Notes: generated from the letters alone by a model not told the origin. 64,000 nt of DNA from Paenibacillus agri (GCF_013359945.1 NZ_JABWCS010000221.1:186001-250000); one strand, 5' to 3'; shown: positions 17,362 through 26,920, numbered from the stretch's first letter. Translations and numbers: made by a program.

Positions 17362-17988
17362 ATGAAAAATCTTTATCGCAAACTAATGACTTTGATCGCA
17401 CCATCTGTCGCACTTGTACTGCTCTTCGCAGCTGTAGCGAGCGCGCATGTTACTGTTTCCCCATCCCAATCGGGCGTAGGCGCATGGGAAACTTACACCT
17501 TAAAGGTACCTGTGGAGAAGGATTCACCCACTGTGCAAATCGATCTGCGTATGCCGGCAGGCGTGGAATTTAAGCAATATGAGGCCACTCCAGGCTGGAA
17601 AGTAACCATTGATGGCAATAAAGTGAGCTGGATCGCTACAGGAGACGGTATTCAGTCTGGACAGTTCCAGCGCTTCACGTTTACCGCCAAAAATCCGGAT
17701 CAGGCTGGAAAAGTAGCTTGGGATGCTTATCAGCATTATGCAGATGGGTCCCTTGTACAATGGTCGGGTGAAGAAGGCAGCGAGAGCCCACATTCTATTA
17801 CGGAAATCTCCGGTACTGCTGCGGCAGGCGGCCATTCCCACGGTATGGACATGGATATGGGAGAGGGTACGGATACAGCTACAGCTACATCGTCTTCTAC
17901 TTCTCCAGTTGGTTATATTGCGCTAATCGCTTCTATTTTGGCCTTGATCCTGGCAGTCATTGGACTGTTTAGACGCCGCCAAGCATAA
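17362..17988 (+). CDS. YcnI-like copper-binding membrane protein (DUF1775)
   Basis: 208 residues: a Sec signal peptide (1-28), a DUF1775 beta-sandwich (about 29-145), a His/Met/Asp-rich linker (GGHSHGMDMDMGEG) and a C-terminal membrane anchor ending RRRQA. Cleavage at ASA would leave His29 as the first residue (HVTVSPSQSGVG). In B. subtilis YcnI the N-terminal His is the Cu(II) ligand. It follows a two-component system after 29 bases; no copper pump or CopCD partner gene is adjacent. AGAAGAGAGG precedes the ATG. Copper binding is inferred from the family and the conserved His. Confidence 0.9.
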   Translation: MKNLYRKLMTLIAPSVALVLLFAAVASAHVTVSPSQSGVGAWETYTLKVPVEKDSPTVQIDLRMPAGVEFKQYEATPGWKVTIDGNKVSWIATGDGIQSGQFQRFTFTAKNPDQAGKVAWDAYQHYADGSLVQWSGEEGSESPHSITEISGTAAAGGHSHGMDMDMGEGTDTATATSSSTSPVGYIALIASILALILAVIGLFRRRQA

Positions 17989-18025
17989 GCATACGCTTTT
18001 CGATAACAATCTTTGTATATCCTAT

Positions 18026-18060
18026 AAACCCTGATGCCCGAGCTGGCGTCAGGGTTTATT
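18026..18060 (+). terminator. Intrinsic terminator of the kinase-regulator-YcnI operon
   Basis: AAACCCTGATGCC pairs with GGCGTCAGGGTTT around CGAGCT and is followed by a T/A-rich tail. Confidence 0.85.
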
Positions 18061-18177
18061 TTAATTTTATTTATTAAATAAAAACTCCTCTTAAATTAAG
18101 ATCAATTTCTTCCGATAAAAATGAGAGAAATAGCATAAAAATGTATGCATAATTGAACAAGAGGGAGTTTAACCAAA

Positions 18178-20235
18178 GTGAACCAGTTAAAAAAAGGGGT
18201 CTTCACCATCAGAAACATGTCTCTTCGGATCAAACTTCCTGCACTGATCACCGGGTTGGTCATCATCGCCATGTTCGCACTGGCGATGGCCGTGTACAGT
18301 TTGGGATCTAACTTACTGCTGAAGAAAAGCAAGGATGAAATTATTGCCAGCGCCGATCGCATCGGGGAAGGACTGTGGACAGCCGCTCAATTGCAGAAGC
18401 AGGCTTCGTACCTGATCTCGACGGACAGTCTCTTAGGTGATCTTCTGAAACTCAGAGCATCGGGCACATTGTCAGACACGGAGTTTTTCTCTGACAAGAA
18501 CACGCTATTGACTTCTGCCAATGAGAAATTGATCAAGATCCAGAAGGAAACTACGGGCAACCAGTCCTTGATTCTATTGGATGCCAAAGGAATTATGGTC
18601 GCTGGGAACAACACAGAATTGATTGGCAGCAACTTATCAGAGCGGGAGTATTACCAGAAGGCCATTACAGGTGAGGCATTTATCAGTGATGCGATCAAGT
18701 CTAAGAGCTCGGGCCAGATCGTGATTGTCTTCTCTCAGCCGGTTAAGGGACCAGACGGGAAGGTGATTGGTGTCTATGCATCCACGGTTGCGTCCGATTT
18801 CTTCACGGAGAAGCTCGGTAAGATTCAAATCAACGGGGAAGGCCGGATTGAAATTGTTAGCCGCAGTGGTATAGAGCTATATAACTCCAAGGATGAGTCA
18901 CTGGTCGGAACCAAGATTGAAGGTATTGAAGATCTGTTGAAAATCAAGTCCGAGGGCGATATCGCTACAGGTATAATTGATGACGATAATGGTGAATATG
19001 TCCGCTATAACAAAATTCCGGATTCGGATTGGATAGTAGCCGTTATCGACACGTATAAAGATATTAAGAAACCGATTGAATTGATGTTGAATCAGCTGAT
19101 CATAGTAACGGCTTTTGCGATTCTACTGACTATAATTTGCGGACTTCTGATTTCCCGTGCGATCACGAAACCGATTTTCCAACTCACCAAGCTGTTCCGT
19201 CAGCTATCTTCCGGGGACTTGTCGGTATCGGCAACGGGGCGCTACGATAGTGAATTCAGAGAACTCGCGGACAGCTTCAATGAAATGGTACGGCAGAACA
19301 AGGAATTGATCTCCAATATGAACATTTCGATAAATGTATTGAATGAAAGTACCGAGGATCTGGACAATGCCTCCAGACAGGCGGCACAATCTATTTCCGA
19401 GACGACTTCTACATCGACGGAAATTGCCAAGGCGATGGAATCGCAAGCCAATGATACCGAACTGATCGTGGATAAGTTTGTCAGCTTCGGTGACAAATTC
19501 GTCTCTATGAATGAAAAAGCTCAATCAGCTAAAGACCGGGCGGATGAAATCGTGGAAGTCTTCCATACCAGCAATCAAGTGGTAGAGGAGCTGGGCAAGA
19601 TCAGTGAGAAGAATGGAACTGAAGTGCAAAAGATCTCGGTCATCACTCTGAAGCTGCAAGAAAGCTCTAATAACATCAGTAAAATTACCGGCGCAATCAA
19701 CAATATCGCCAAACAGACCAATCTGCTTGCCTTGAATGCATCCATCGAGGCTGCCAGAGCCGGAGAGTTCGGCCGAGGGTTCTCCGTAGTGGCTGCCGAG
19801 ATTCGTAAGCTGGCGGAACAGAGCACCAGACAGGCAAGCGAAATTAACGAAATTATCGGACAGAACCTGGCGTTTGTAGAAGAGAATCATCAAAGTGTAC
19901 AAGAAATTAAAGACATCACTGCCCTGCAAGATGAATATGTGGGTAGAACCAGAGAAGCTTTCCATACCGTGTATAAGAATGTACAAGATATCAATGCACA
20001 AATCATTGGAATGGCGGATGAAGTAACCCGTATGCAGCAGGATAAAGAAGAAATGCTGGAATCCTCGCAGAACCTGTCTGCTTCCGGTGAAGAAGTCTCT
20101 GCCTCTGTCCAGGAAGTGACAGCAACGATGCATGATCAGTCCGCGATGGTGCAGCAGCTTGCCGAAATGGTAGAAACCATTGACCTGCTGACCAAGGATC
20201 TGGCGAAGTCGTCAGCCAGGTTCAAGACGGAATAA
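18178..20235 (+). CDS. Methyl-accepting chemotaxis protein
   Basis: 685 residues. GTG start with GAGGGAG ten bases upstream. TM1 at about 22-45, an extracytoplasmic double-Cache sensor (about 46-295), TM2 at about 300-325, HAMP (about 326-380; SRAITKPIFQLTKLFRQLSS) and a long cytoplasmic coiled coil. The conserved hairpin tip TNLLALNASIEAARAGEFGR binds CheA/CheW. It ends without a CheR tether pentapeptide. It stands alone with its own terminator. Cache domains usually bind amino acids or carboxylates, but the ligand cannot be read here. Confidence 0.95.
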   Translation: MNQLKKGVFTIRNMSLRIKLPALITGLVIIAMFALAMAVYSLGSNLLLKKSKDEIIASADRIGEGLWTAAQLQKQASYLISTDSLLGDLLKLRASGTLSDTEFFSDKNTLLTSANEKLIKIQKETTGNQSLILLDAKGIMVAGNNTELIGSNLSEREYYQKAITGEAFISDAIKSKSSGQIVIVFSQPVKGPDGKVIGVYASTVASDFFTEKLGKIQINGEGRIEIVSRSGIELYNSKDESLVGTKIEGIEDLLKIKSEGDIATGIIDDDNGEYVRYNKIPDSDWIVAVIDTYKDIKKPIELMLNQLIIVTAFAILLTIICGLLISRAITKPIFQLTKLFRQLSSGDLSVSATGRYDSEFRELADSFNEMVRQNKELISNMNISINVLNESTEDLDNASRQAAQSISETTSTSTEIAKAMESQANDTELIVDKFVSFGDKFVSMNEKAQSAKDRADEIVEVFHTSNQVVEELGKISEKNGTEVQKISVITLKLQESSNNISKITGAINNIAKQTNLLALNASIEAARAGEFGRGFSVVAAEIRKLAEQSTRQASEINEIIGQNLAFVEENHQSVQEIKDITALQDEYVGRTREAFHTVYKNVQDINAQIIGMADEVTRMQQDKEEMLESSQNLSASGEEVSASVQEVTATMHDQSAMVQQLAEMVETIDLLTKDLAKSSARFKTE

Positions 20236-20361
20236 GGAAATAGGGATCAGCTAAAAATCGATGCCTATAAGCCGTTGAACGAGCATGGCATGAAATAGAT
20301 TGAATTTAAAACCTGCGAAGAGAGATCCCTGAATCCGCCTTACGTAGGAACGAACAAAAAC

Positions 20362-20386
20362 AAAAGGACCCGTTAGGGTCCTTTTG
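20362..20386. terminator. Intrinsic terminator between the chemoreceptor and the convergent EEP gene
   Basis: AAAAGGACCC GTTA GGGTCCTTTT, a perfect 10-base stem with T/A tails on both sides, usable by both convergent genes. Confidence 0.85.
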
Positions 20387-20398
20387 TCATACATGCAC

Positions 20399-21460
20399 CT
20401 ATTTCAGCACAAACTGCGCGGTCACCGGATTATGGTCACTATTCGCAAAATTCAGCTCCTGGCCATGGACTGCCGTTACCTCTACGTTCGGTGAGACGAG
20501 AAAACCGTCAATGACGGCCCGGAAGTTCACGCCTTCGCTGTAAGAGACATCGAGGGTGCGGACAGAAGGGATTGCTGGATCAACCGCCCAATGAAAGCCT
20601 TGAGGAAGGAAGTCTGCTGGAAAAGGCTGAAGCCATGCCGGCCATCCCTGGGTGGTCTCGAACAGCTTTGAATCTGTGCCGGGCAAGGTATGATTCCAGT
20701 CCCCGCCGATGATAAGATAATTGCCGTGTTGGCTTTCTTTTTCGATATAAGCATTAAGATATTCCAACTGTTGCTTTCGGATGTGACCACCCTTGTCATA
20801 AGCGGACAGATGAGCATTGAGCAGTACTAATTCTTTGCCATTGTCCACTGGGAACCTGCTCTCAATGAACGCACGATCCAGCTCAAATAGCTGATAAGGC
20901 CAGCTTTCTTTGCCAGGCAGATCATAACGGAGATGGCTGCTGGTTTTAGGCTTGGCCAAAGTTACCAACCCACTCTGTACGGAACCCATCGGATGAAGGA
21001 CCGGAAGCGGCACCCACGGCGTTTTATAATTCAAAGCAAAGACATGGCTGTAATCCGGCATTTCTGAGGTAATATGGGAGACTTCGTCCACCTTGTAGCT
21101 TCTGGAAGACTTCACGTCCACTTCTTGTAGCAGGTAGATATCCGAAGTCGAAGTCTTCAGAAAAGACGTGATTTCTTCAAGATTATTCACCGTTTGGGTC
21201 TTACTGCTGGAGCGGGCCATGCTGCCACCGTCCATAAAGAAATCCTGACCTGCGTCCAGTCCGGCGTAACCGATATTAAAGGTGGTTACCTGTAAAGGCT
21301 GCCCTTGCTGTAGCACAGATCCATTGTTGTTGTAGACTGTGAGCGGTGTAACTTCGGCGGGCTTGTAATCGGTTACCGTAACATAGACCAGAAAACAGCC
21401 AAGCGCCAACACGAGGGCAAGGCAGAGCCCTCCTATGATTTTGAATATACTGATCCCCAT
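20399..21460 (-). CDS. Membrane-anchored endonuclease/exonuclease/phosphatase-fold protein
   Basis: 353 residues. One N-terminal membrane helix (residues 5-28) places the catalytic domain outside. The domain shows LQEVDV (metal-binding Glu), GGDWNH and the final SDHNPV motif, the signature of the DNase I / sphingomyelinase / inositol-phosphatase fold. The open frame extends 76 codons further upstream, but AAGGGAG lies seven bases before ATG 21460. The longer version would also run into the upstream SDR gene, so I reject it. Substrate is unknown: extracellular nucleic acid or phospholipid are options. Probably an operon with the SDR gene 65 bases upstream. Confidence 0.85.
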   Translation of the reverse strand: MGISIFKIIGGLCLALVLALGCFLVYVTVTDYKPAEVTPLTVYNNNGSVLQQGQPLQVTTFNIGYAGLDAGQDFFMDGGSMARSSSKTQTVNNLEEITSFLKTSTSDIYLLQEVDVKSSRSYKVDEVSHITSEMPDYSHVFALNYKTPWVPLPVLHPMGSVQSGLVTLAKPKTSSHLRYDLPGKESWPYQLFELDRAFIESRFPVDNGKELVLLNAHLSAYDKGGHIRKQQLEYLNAYIEKESQHGNYLIIGGDWNHTLPGTDSKLFETTQGWPAWLQPFPADFLPQGFHWAVDPAIPSVRTLDVSYSEGVNFRAVIDGFLVSPNVEVTAVHGQELNFANSDHNPVTAQFVLK

Positions 21461-21525
21461 TTCATCTCTCCCTTTACCTTTGAATGTAACATACAGGGAG
21501 TAGTGGGGGCTAGATGATTCTATAT

Positions 21526-22266
21526 TTACAAGGTTTGGCCGCTGTCGACGGTGATGATCTGTCCGGTCATCGCTTCCTGCTCCAGAGCGGCGCAGATCAA
21601 GGTGGCTATATCCCCGGGTTCCGCGATACGCTGCAGGAGGAGGTTGGGAGCTAGCTTCTGCATTTGGTCTTCCCGCCCATTCCACCACCTTGTTGCGACA
21701 GCTCCCGGCACGACGCAGTTGACACGAATATGAGGGGAAAGGGCTCGGGCCAGAGATTTGGTCAGTCCATGAACGGCCGCCTTAGATACGGCATAGGGCA
21801 GAGAGGACCCCAAACCAGTCTCACCGGCGATGCTGCCGAGATTGACGATGGCGCCCTGGCCGTTTTTCACCATATAAGTGGCTACTGCTCTGGCACAGAA
21901 GAACATGCTTTTGACATTGGTGTCGTAGAGTTCGTCCCACACCTCCTCGGTAGCGGCTTCCAGATCAGTAAATGGAATATGCTTAGTGATCCCGGCGTTA
22001 TTGACGAGAAGATCAACGGTCCCGAACCGCTCCACGATATCTGCTACCATACCCCGTACTTCCTGATCACTAGCGACGTTGGCCTGTATGGCGTAAGCTT
22101 GACCGCCCTGGCCGGTAATCAATTGAACAGTCTCCTCGGCTTCAGCCTTGGAGCGGCTATAATTGACGGCAACCGTTGCGCCGCGTCGTGCCAGTTCCAG
22201 ACAGGTGGCCCTGCCGATACCCGTTCCGCCTCCGGTTACAATAGCTATTTTATTTGTTAATTCCAT
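21526..22266 (-). CDS. Short-chain dehydrogenase/reductase (FabG-like)
   Basis: 246 residues, a classical SDR: NAD(P)-binding GGGTGIGRATC (12-22), NNAG at about 88, and the catalytic Ser...Tyr-x-x-x-Lys as GSIAGETG and YAVSKAAVHG. The C-terminal half contains the typical NCVVPGAV and GQIITVDSG segments. It is close to 3-oxoacyl-ACP reductase and sugar dehydrogenases; physiological substrate unknown. It is divergent from a LysR regulator 134 bases away, which likely controls it. AAGGAGAGAACCCAAC precedes the ATG. Confidence 0.93.
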   Translation of the reverse strand: MELTNKIAIVTGGGTGIGRATCLELARRGATVAVNYSRSKAEAEETVQLITGQGGQAYAIQANVASDQEVRGMVADIVERFGTVDLLVNNAGITKHIPFTDLEAATEEVWDELYDTNVKSMFFCARAVATYMVKNGQGAIVNLGSIAGETGLGSSLPYAVSKAAVHGLTKSLARALSPHIRVNCVVPGAVATRWWNGREDQMQKLAPNLLLQRIAEPGDIATLICAALEQEAMTGQIITVDSGQTL

Positions 22267-22400
22267 GTTGGGTTCTCTCCTTGTTATTGTTGTAGATACA
22301 TATGATTTTATAACTGAGATGAGATTATGTATAATTGAATAATATGAATAGTTCGTTCATTTTTATTGAATTTATTACAGTGGAATTGCGAGGGAGCCTG

Positions 22401-23297
22401 ATGGATCTTAAAGCGTACAAAACCTTTCAGAAGATTGTCAGCACCGGGAGCTTCAATCGTGCAGCCGAGGAGCTGAATTATGCCCAATCGACGGTCACCA
22501 TGCAAATACAGAAGCTGGAGGCGGAGCTGGGTGTACAGCTGCTTGAACGCGGCAAACAGATTGTACTGACCGAGGCGGGGCGGCTATTCCATGAACAAGG
22601 ACGGCAGATTCTTAAGGATATAGAGCGGCTGGAAAGCGACTTGGCAGAACTGCATACCGGCGATGCCGGGAGCGTACGGATAGGCGTCACAGACCCGACA
22701 GCTACCTATCGGCTGCCGGGTCTGCTGAAGACTTTTCTTAACCGCTACCCCAGGGTGGAGGTAGAGGTGGAAATCGCCGGAACACAGGTGCTGAGTGAGC
22801 GACTGCTGCGAGGGGAGCTGGATTGGGCGTTGTGTTCTGCCCCGGAGCTGGGCACCGGACTTTATTTTGAGCCGCTGTTCACAGAGCGATTCTTACTGCT
22901 CTTGCAGGAGGGGCATCCTTTGGCTGCCAGTCCGCGCATTACCCCGGAAGACCTCCGGGAACACCGTATTCTGATTACTGCAACCCATTGCCCTTACCGT
23001 AAAAAGCTGGAGAGTGTCCTGCAGGAATTCGGCGGCTCCCCACTGCATACGATGGTCATCGGCAGCATGGTCGCGCTTAAAGATTATGTTGCTGCTGGTC
23101 TTGGCATCGCCCTCGTGCCGGCGGTAATGCTCAATCCGGTGCCGCCCGGCACGGTGTCCCGGCAACTTGCAGGAACCGGCATCGATATGAGCTGCGGAAT
23201 TCTGTGTAAGACCGCGGAATATCCATTGATACGGTCCAGCGCCAAGCTATACCATTTTTTACGTCAAGAGCTGATGGAGCAGTCTGCATCTTCTTGA
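22401..23297 (+). CDS. LysR-family transcriptional regulator
   Basis: 298 residues with a winged helix (YKTFQKIVSTGSFNRAAEEL, STVTMQIQKLEAELG) and a LysR substrate-binding domain. The start is ATG 22401 (MDLKAYK), preceded by GAGGGAG; the open frame begins 22 codons earlier without a site. It is divergent from the SDR/EEP genes, the usual LysR-target arrangement. Confidence 0.93.
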   Translation: MDLKAYKTFQKIVSTGSFNRAAEELNYAQSTVTMQIQKLEAELGVQLLERGKQIVLTEAGRLFHEQGRQILKDIERLESDLAELHTGDAGSVRIGVTDPTATYRLPGLLKTFLNRYPRVEVEVEIAGTQVLSERLLRGELDWALCSAPELGTGLYFEPLFTERFLLLLQEGHPLAASPRITPEDLREHRILITATHCPYRKKLESVLQEFGGSPLHTMVIGSMVALKDYVAAGLGIALVPAVMLNPVPPGTVSRQLAGTGIDMSCGILCKTAEYPLIRSSAKLYHFLRQELMEQSASS

Positions 23298-23372
23298 TTG
23301 GTGGGAGATCGTAGCTGGTTTTTATTTACATATAGTTCCCGATGCTCTATTGTTCAGATAGGAGGGATGAAT

Positions 23373-23699
23373 ATGAACGAGTTTGATCGGCCTTACACGG
23401 GAAGAAGCACTAAAAGAGGCGGGGCGGGAAGATTTTTTTTATTCCTTATTGTGTTGTTAGTTGCTTTGTTAGCTACGAACCCTGGTAAAGAGGATTTTGT
23501 AGATTATGCCATCAAAAATATAAGCGAAGAGAGCGGCGGCAAACTGGGAGCGGGAATCGCTAATATGATCGGCAAGCCTGTGCTTAACTCGGTCACAGAA
23601 CGGGAGAACTACATTTTGTTCTCTGTTTTCAAGCTGCCTGTCTTGGATGGCTCTAATAACTATTTGGGGATATTCAAATTAATCTTCATCAAATTGTAA
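23373..23699 (+). CDS. Small membrane-anchored protein, DUF4359-like
   Basis: 108 residues with a basic N terminus and one hydrophobic helix (RFFLFLIVLLVALLA, about 23-37). The extracytoplasmic part begins TNPGKEDFVDYA, the TNP-x-Y/F-x-x-Y/F pattern I associate with DUF4359. The chosen ATG 23373 is six bases from GGAGGG; the ATG at 23367 abuts it. Function unknown. It follows the LysR gene by 75 bases and precedes the next gene by 49, so it may be cotranscribed with either. Confidence 0.72.
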   Translation: MNEFDRPYTGRSTKRGGAGRFFLFLIVLLVALLATNPGKEDFVDYAIKNISEESGGKLGAGIANMIGKPVLNSVTERENYILFSVFKLPVLDGSNNYLGIFKLIFIKL

Positions 23700-23748
23700 C
23701 GATGCCCCTGGATATTATTAAGGAAAACGAAGAGGGGGAGCAAGAGGA

Positions 23749-24369
23749 ATGAAGCTATTTCAACTGAAGTCAGGAGAAGCAGGGAAGCAGTGGCTGAAGG
23801 GGTTTTTAGAAGATCATTATGTATGCATCGGTTATCCGGGTCTTGGTGATCTGGAGGGGATCGACCGGGATGAGCTGGATGGAAGACTACAGCAGGCATA
23901 CGGTTATCAGGGGCAGGAGCTGGCGGGGCATGCTGAGGTCGTGGGCATGTTTGTCCATGCGATGCAGGATGGAGATTATCTGCTTCTTGCGGACGGAGAC
24001 TGGGTACATCTGGGTGATCTCGGCGACTACTTTTATGATGAACGATTTGATAGTGAGGGAGATGGCAGATGCCACCGGCGCGGGGTGACCTGGCTGACGA
24101 GCATTCCATATGCGGCTTTGAATTCTGTTGTAAAAGCTCTCCTTGCTGAAGAGGCAACAGTCTCGATGTTCCAGGAACCGATTGCCGCAGCGCGTCTGGA
24201 TCTTTGGATCAGGGACACAGAGACGTCCGGCAATCTCTTGAATATAGGCGTTCGTGTGGATGAAGAGACACTGGCTGAAGCGCTTGATATTCTGAAAAAA
24301 GCATTGAAAAGTCCTGATGCGGAGCGGCGTGAACGGGCAGCCATTGCAATATTACAATATGCCAAGTGA
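23749..24369 (+). CDS. Protein with a possible PUA/EVE-like N-terminal domain
   Basis: 206 residues. The first ~115 (VCIGYPGLGDLEG, LADGDWVHLGDLGDYFYDE, GVTWLTSIP) match the general pattern of small beta-barrel domains found before Mrr-type nucleases: an IGYPG-L-GDL segment, a GDYLL strand, and aromatic G-D-Y-x-Y. The ~90-residue C-terminal part is helical and ends in an Ala-rich helix. No nuclease motif (D...ExK) is present. GGGGGAGCAAGAGGA precedes ATG 23749. The domain similarity is my reading of the pattern and is uncertain. Confidence 0.6.
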   Translation: MKLFQLKSGEAGKQWLKGFLEDHYVCIGYPGLGDLEGIDRDELDGRLQQAYGYQGQELAGHAEVVGMFVHAMQDGDYLLLADGDWVHLGDLGDYFYDERFDSEGDGRCHRRGVTWLTSIPYAALNSVVKALLAEEATVSMFQEPIAAARLDLWIRDTETSGNLLNIGVRVDEETLAEALDILKKALKSPDAERRERAAIAILQYAK

Positions 24370-24452
24370 AATATTACTATATCGTAAATGAAGCGATTTC
24401 ATAATATAATGGAGGTTGATTGATTACTAGCGCAACATCTACGGAGGGTATA

Positions 24453-26648
24453 ATGGGAATTCAATATCTTGCAGAAGAACGTATTTTTCATCTACAGAGT
24501 AAAGAAACCAGCTATGTCATTCAACTTCTCCACACCGGAATCCCGGCGCATGTGTATTGGGGCCGCAAGATTCGTTCCGGTGCATTGTCATCTATTCTGA
24601 AGCGCACAGAGCGTTGTTCTTTCTCACCAAGTCCGTTCCCGGACGATATGACGCTTTCATATGATACGCTTGCTCAGGAATATCCGTCATACGGTGTAGG
24701 CGATTTCCGCAATCCGGCCTATCAGATTCAGGCTGAGAATGGAACTACCGCTTCTGAAGCTCTATATGATAAACACCGTATTTATAAAGGGAAGCCTGCC
24801 CTGGAAGGACTCCCGGCTACGTATACAGAACATGAAGATGAAGCTGAGACCTTGGAGCTTGAATTGGTAGACGCTGTTGCAGGACTCCGCATTATTTTAT
24901 CCTACACAGTATTTGAGGAATTGAACGCGGTTACTCGTTCTGTTCGTTTTGTGAATGAAGGACAAGCATCCCTCAAGCTGCTACGCGGATATAGTATGAG
25001 CGTAGATTTCCGTTCTTCGGATTACGAACTGCTGCATTTGTCCGGAACATGGACACGTGAGCGGTATATAGAGCGCAGAGCGCTTGCTTCCGGCATGCAG
25101 GCAGTAGAGAGCCGCAGAGGATCGAGCAGCCATAACCAAAATCCATTCGTAGCCTTGCTGTCTCATGGCGCAGATGAAGACCACGGTGAAGTGTACGGTG
25201 TCAGTCTGGTATACAGTGGCAGCTTCTCCGCACAGGTAGAGGTGGACTCTTACAAGACGGCCCGCTTGTCTATGGGGATTAATTCATTCGATTTCAACTG
25301 GTTGCTGGAAGCCGGACAGTCGTTCCAGACCCCGGAAGCCGTACTGGTATTTTCTCCAGATGGTATCGGAGCGATGTCCAGAACCTATCATAAATTGTAT
25401 CGTACCCGCTTGGCCCGCGGCATTTACCGTGATCGCACCCGTCCGGTGCTGGTTAACAACTGGGAAGCAACTTATTTCGACTTCAATGCAGAGAAGATCG
25501 AGAACATCGCGCGTGCTGGTGCTGAACTGGGAATCGAGTTGTTCGTATTGGATGACGGCTGGTTTGGGCACCGTGATAATGACCGCAGCTCGCTCGGCGA
25601 CTGGTTCGTTGACCGGAAGAAGCTGCCGGAAGGTCTCGGAGATCTGGCAGAGCGCGTGAATAAGCTGGATATGCAATTCGGCCTCTGGTTCGAGCCGGAG
25701 ATGATCTCCCCGGACAGCGAACTGTACCGTGAGCATCCAGACTGGTGCCTGCATGTGCCGGATCGTCGCCGTACCCTGGGCCGTACCCAATTAGTGCTGG
25801 ACTTCTCCCGTGAGGATGTTTGCCAGGCCATTGGCGACCAGATCGTGGAAGTGCTGCGCAGCGCACCGATCACCTATGTTAAATGGGACATGAACCGCAA
25901 TATGACCGAGATTGGTTCGGCATTGCTGCCACCGGAAAGACAACGTGAGACGGCGCACCGTTATATGCTGGGTCTGTACGGAATGTTGGAGCGGATTACT
26001 GCTGAATTCCCGAATATCCTGTTCGAGAGCTGCTCCGGCGGTGGCGGACGTTTTGACCCGGGGATGCTGTATTACATGCCGCAAACCTGGACAAGCGACA
26101 ATACTGATGCCGTCAGCAGACTCAAAATCCAGTACGGAACTAGCATCGTCTACCCGATTAGCTCCATGGGCAGCCACGTCTCTGCGGTTCCGAACCATCA
26201 GGTACACCGCTCTACTTCCCTGGAAATGCGCGGGCATATCGCGATGTCCGGAAACTTCGGGTATGAGCTGGATCTGACCCAGTTTACTGAAGAAGAGAAG
26301 GCTGCTGTGAAGGAGCAAGTGGCGCTCTACAAAGAGCTGCGTTCCCTGGTTCAATTCGGCGAGCAATACAGATTGCTGAGTCCTTTCGAAGGCAATGAGA
26401 CCGCCTGGATGATTGCTGCCGAGGACAAATCCGAAGCTGTAGTGGTGTATGCGCGTGTACTTGCCGAGCCGAATGATCCGCTTCATTATCTGCGCCTGAA
26501 GGGACTTGATCCTGAAGCTGATTATGAGTGGGTTGAAGGCGGAGGCGTATATGGCGGGGATCTGCTGATGTATGCCGGATTGCCACTGCCTGATCTTCAA
26601 GGAGACTTCCAAAGCGTGCTCTGGCGTTTTAAAAAAGTCCAAGGGTAA
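24453..26648 (+). CDS. Alpha-galactosidase, GH36
   Basis: 731 residues, standard for the AgaN/AgaA group. N-terminal beta-supersandwich (about 1-330), TIM barrel and C-terminal beta domain. FVLDDGWFGHR marks the family. The nucleophile is Asp479 in YVKWDMNRN and the acid/base is Asp549 in WTSDNTD, 70 residues apart as in characterised GH36 tetrameric enzymes. ESCSGGGGRFD carries the Cys/Gly substrate-binding loop. No signal peptide, so it hydrolyses imported melibiose/raffinose-type sugars in the cytoplasm. ACGGAGGG precedes ATG 24453. There is no adjacent transporter, unlike typical raf/msm operons. Confidence 0.96.
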   Translation: MGIQYLAEERIFHLQSKETSYVIQLLHTGIPAHVYWGRKIRSGALSSILKRTERCSFSPSPFPDDMTLSYDTLAQEYPSYGVGDFRNPAYQIQAENGTTASEALYDKHRIYKGKPALEGLPATYTEHEDEAETLELELVDAVAGLRIILSYTVFEELNAVTRSVRFVNEGQASLKLLRGYSMSVDFRSSDYELLHLSGTWTRERYIERRALASGMQAVESRRGSSSHNQNPFVALLSHGADEDHGEVYGVSLVYSGSFSAQVEVDSYKTARLSMGINSFDFNWLLEAGQSFQTPEAVLVFSPDGIGAMSRTYHKLYRTRLARGIYRDRTRPVLVNNWEATYFDFNAEKIENIARAGAELGIELFVLDDGWFGHRDNDRSSLGDWFVDRKKLPEGLGDLAERVNKLDMQFGLWFEPEMISPDSELYREHPDWCLHVPDRRRTLGRTQLVLDFSREDVCQAIGDQIVEVLRSAPITYVKWDMNRNMTEIGSALLPPERQRETAHRYMLGLYGMLERITAEFPNILFESCSGGGGRFDPGMLYYMPQTWTSDNTDAVSRLKIQYGTSIVYPISSMGSHVSAVPNHQVHRSTSLEMRGHIAMSGNFGYELDLTQFTEEEKAAVKEQVALYKELRSLVQFGEQYRLLSPFEGNETAWMIAAEDKSEAVVVYARVLAEPNDPLHYLRLKGLDPEADYEWVEGGGVYGGDLLMYAGLPLPDLQGDFQSVLWRFKKVQG

Positions 26649-26682
26649 TTTGATATAGCCAAACTTTATGTGAGGCCTCAAC

Positions 26683-26718
26683 AAGATGACTTCCGATATA
26701 TCGGGAGTCATCTTTTTA
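26683..26718 (+). terminator. Intrinsic terminator of the alpha-galactosidase gene
   Basis: AAGATGACTTCCGAT pairs with ATCGGGAGTCATCTT and is followed by T5. Confidence 0.9.
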
Positions 26719-26876
26719 TATCTGAGGGGTCCTTCCCAGGTACAGTTTCCACTTGAAGTTATAGGGATGTCCCCTTCTGGCGTCAGTTCAAATTAAGCTA
26801 ATTCAGAATAATTAAAGTATAAATGGGCTAAAGCTGTTATTATTTTTATAAACCTTAAAGTTGTACCAGAACATTT

Positions 26877-26920
26877 GGCTTTAACAGCGCTCGTAAGAAC
26901 TCTTCGAACCTGTAGTGGTG
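26877..26920. repeat. Intergenic repeat (family A, copy 2, partial)
   Basis: GGCTTTAACAGCG, TCGTAAGAAC and CGAACC repeat the 15632-15675 segment in the same order and spacing with about eight substitutions. The left half (the inverted repeat partner) is missing. It lies about 25 bases upstream of the TetR gene. Confidence 0.55.

Noticed and set aside
19525..20133. 202-codon open frame antisense to the chemoreceptor
   Set aside because: Mirrors the coiled-coil codons of the chemoreceptor; no site or domain.
21461..21688. 76-codon N-terminal extension of the EEP-fold protein
   Set aside because: It would overlap the upstream SDR gene and hide the membrane anchor inside the protein; a good ribosome-binding site lies before ATG 21460.
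25791..26711. 306-codon open frame antisense to the alpha-galactosidase
   Set aside because: The GH36 catalytic residues are on the other strand; the antisense product has no domain and no start signals.
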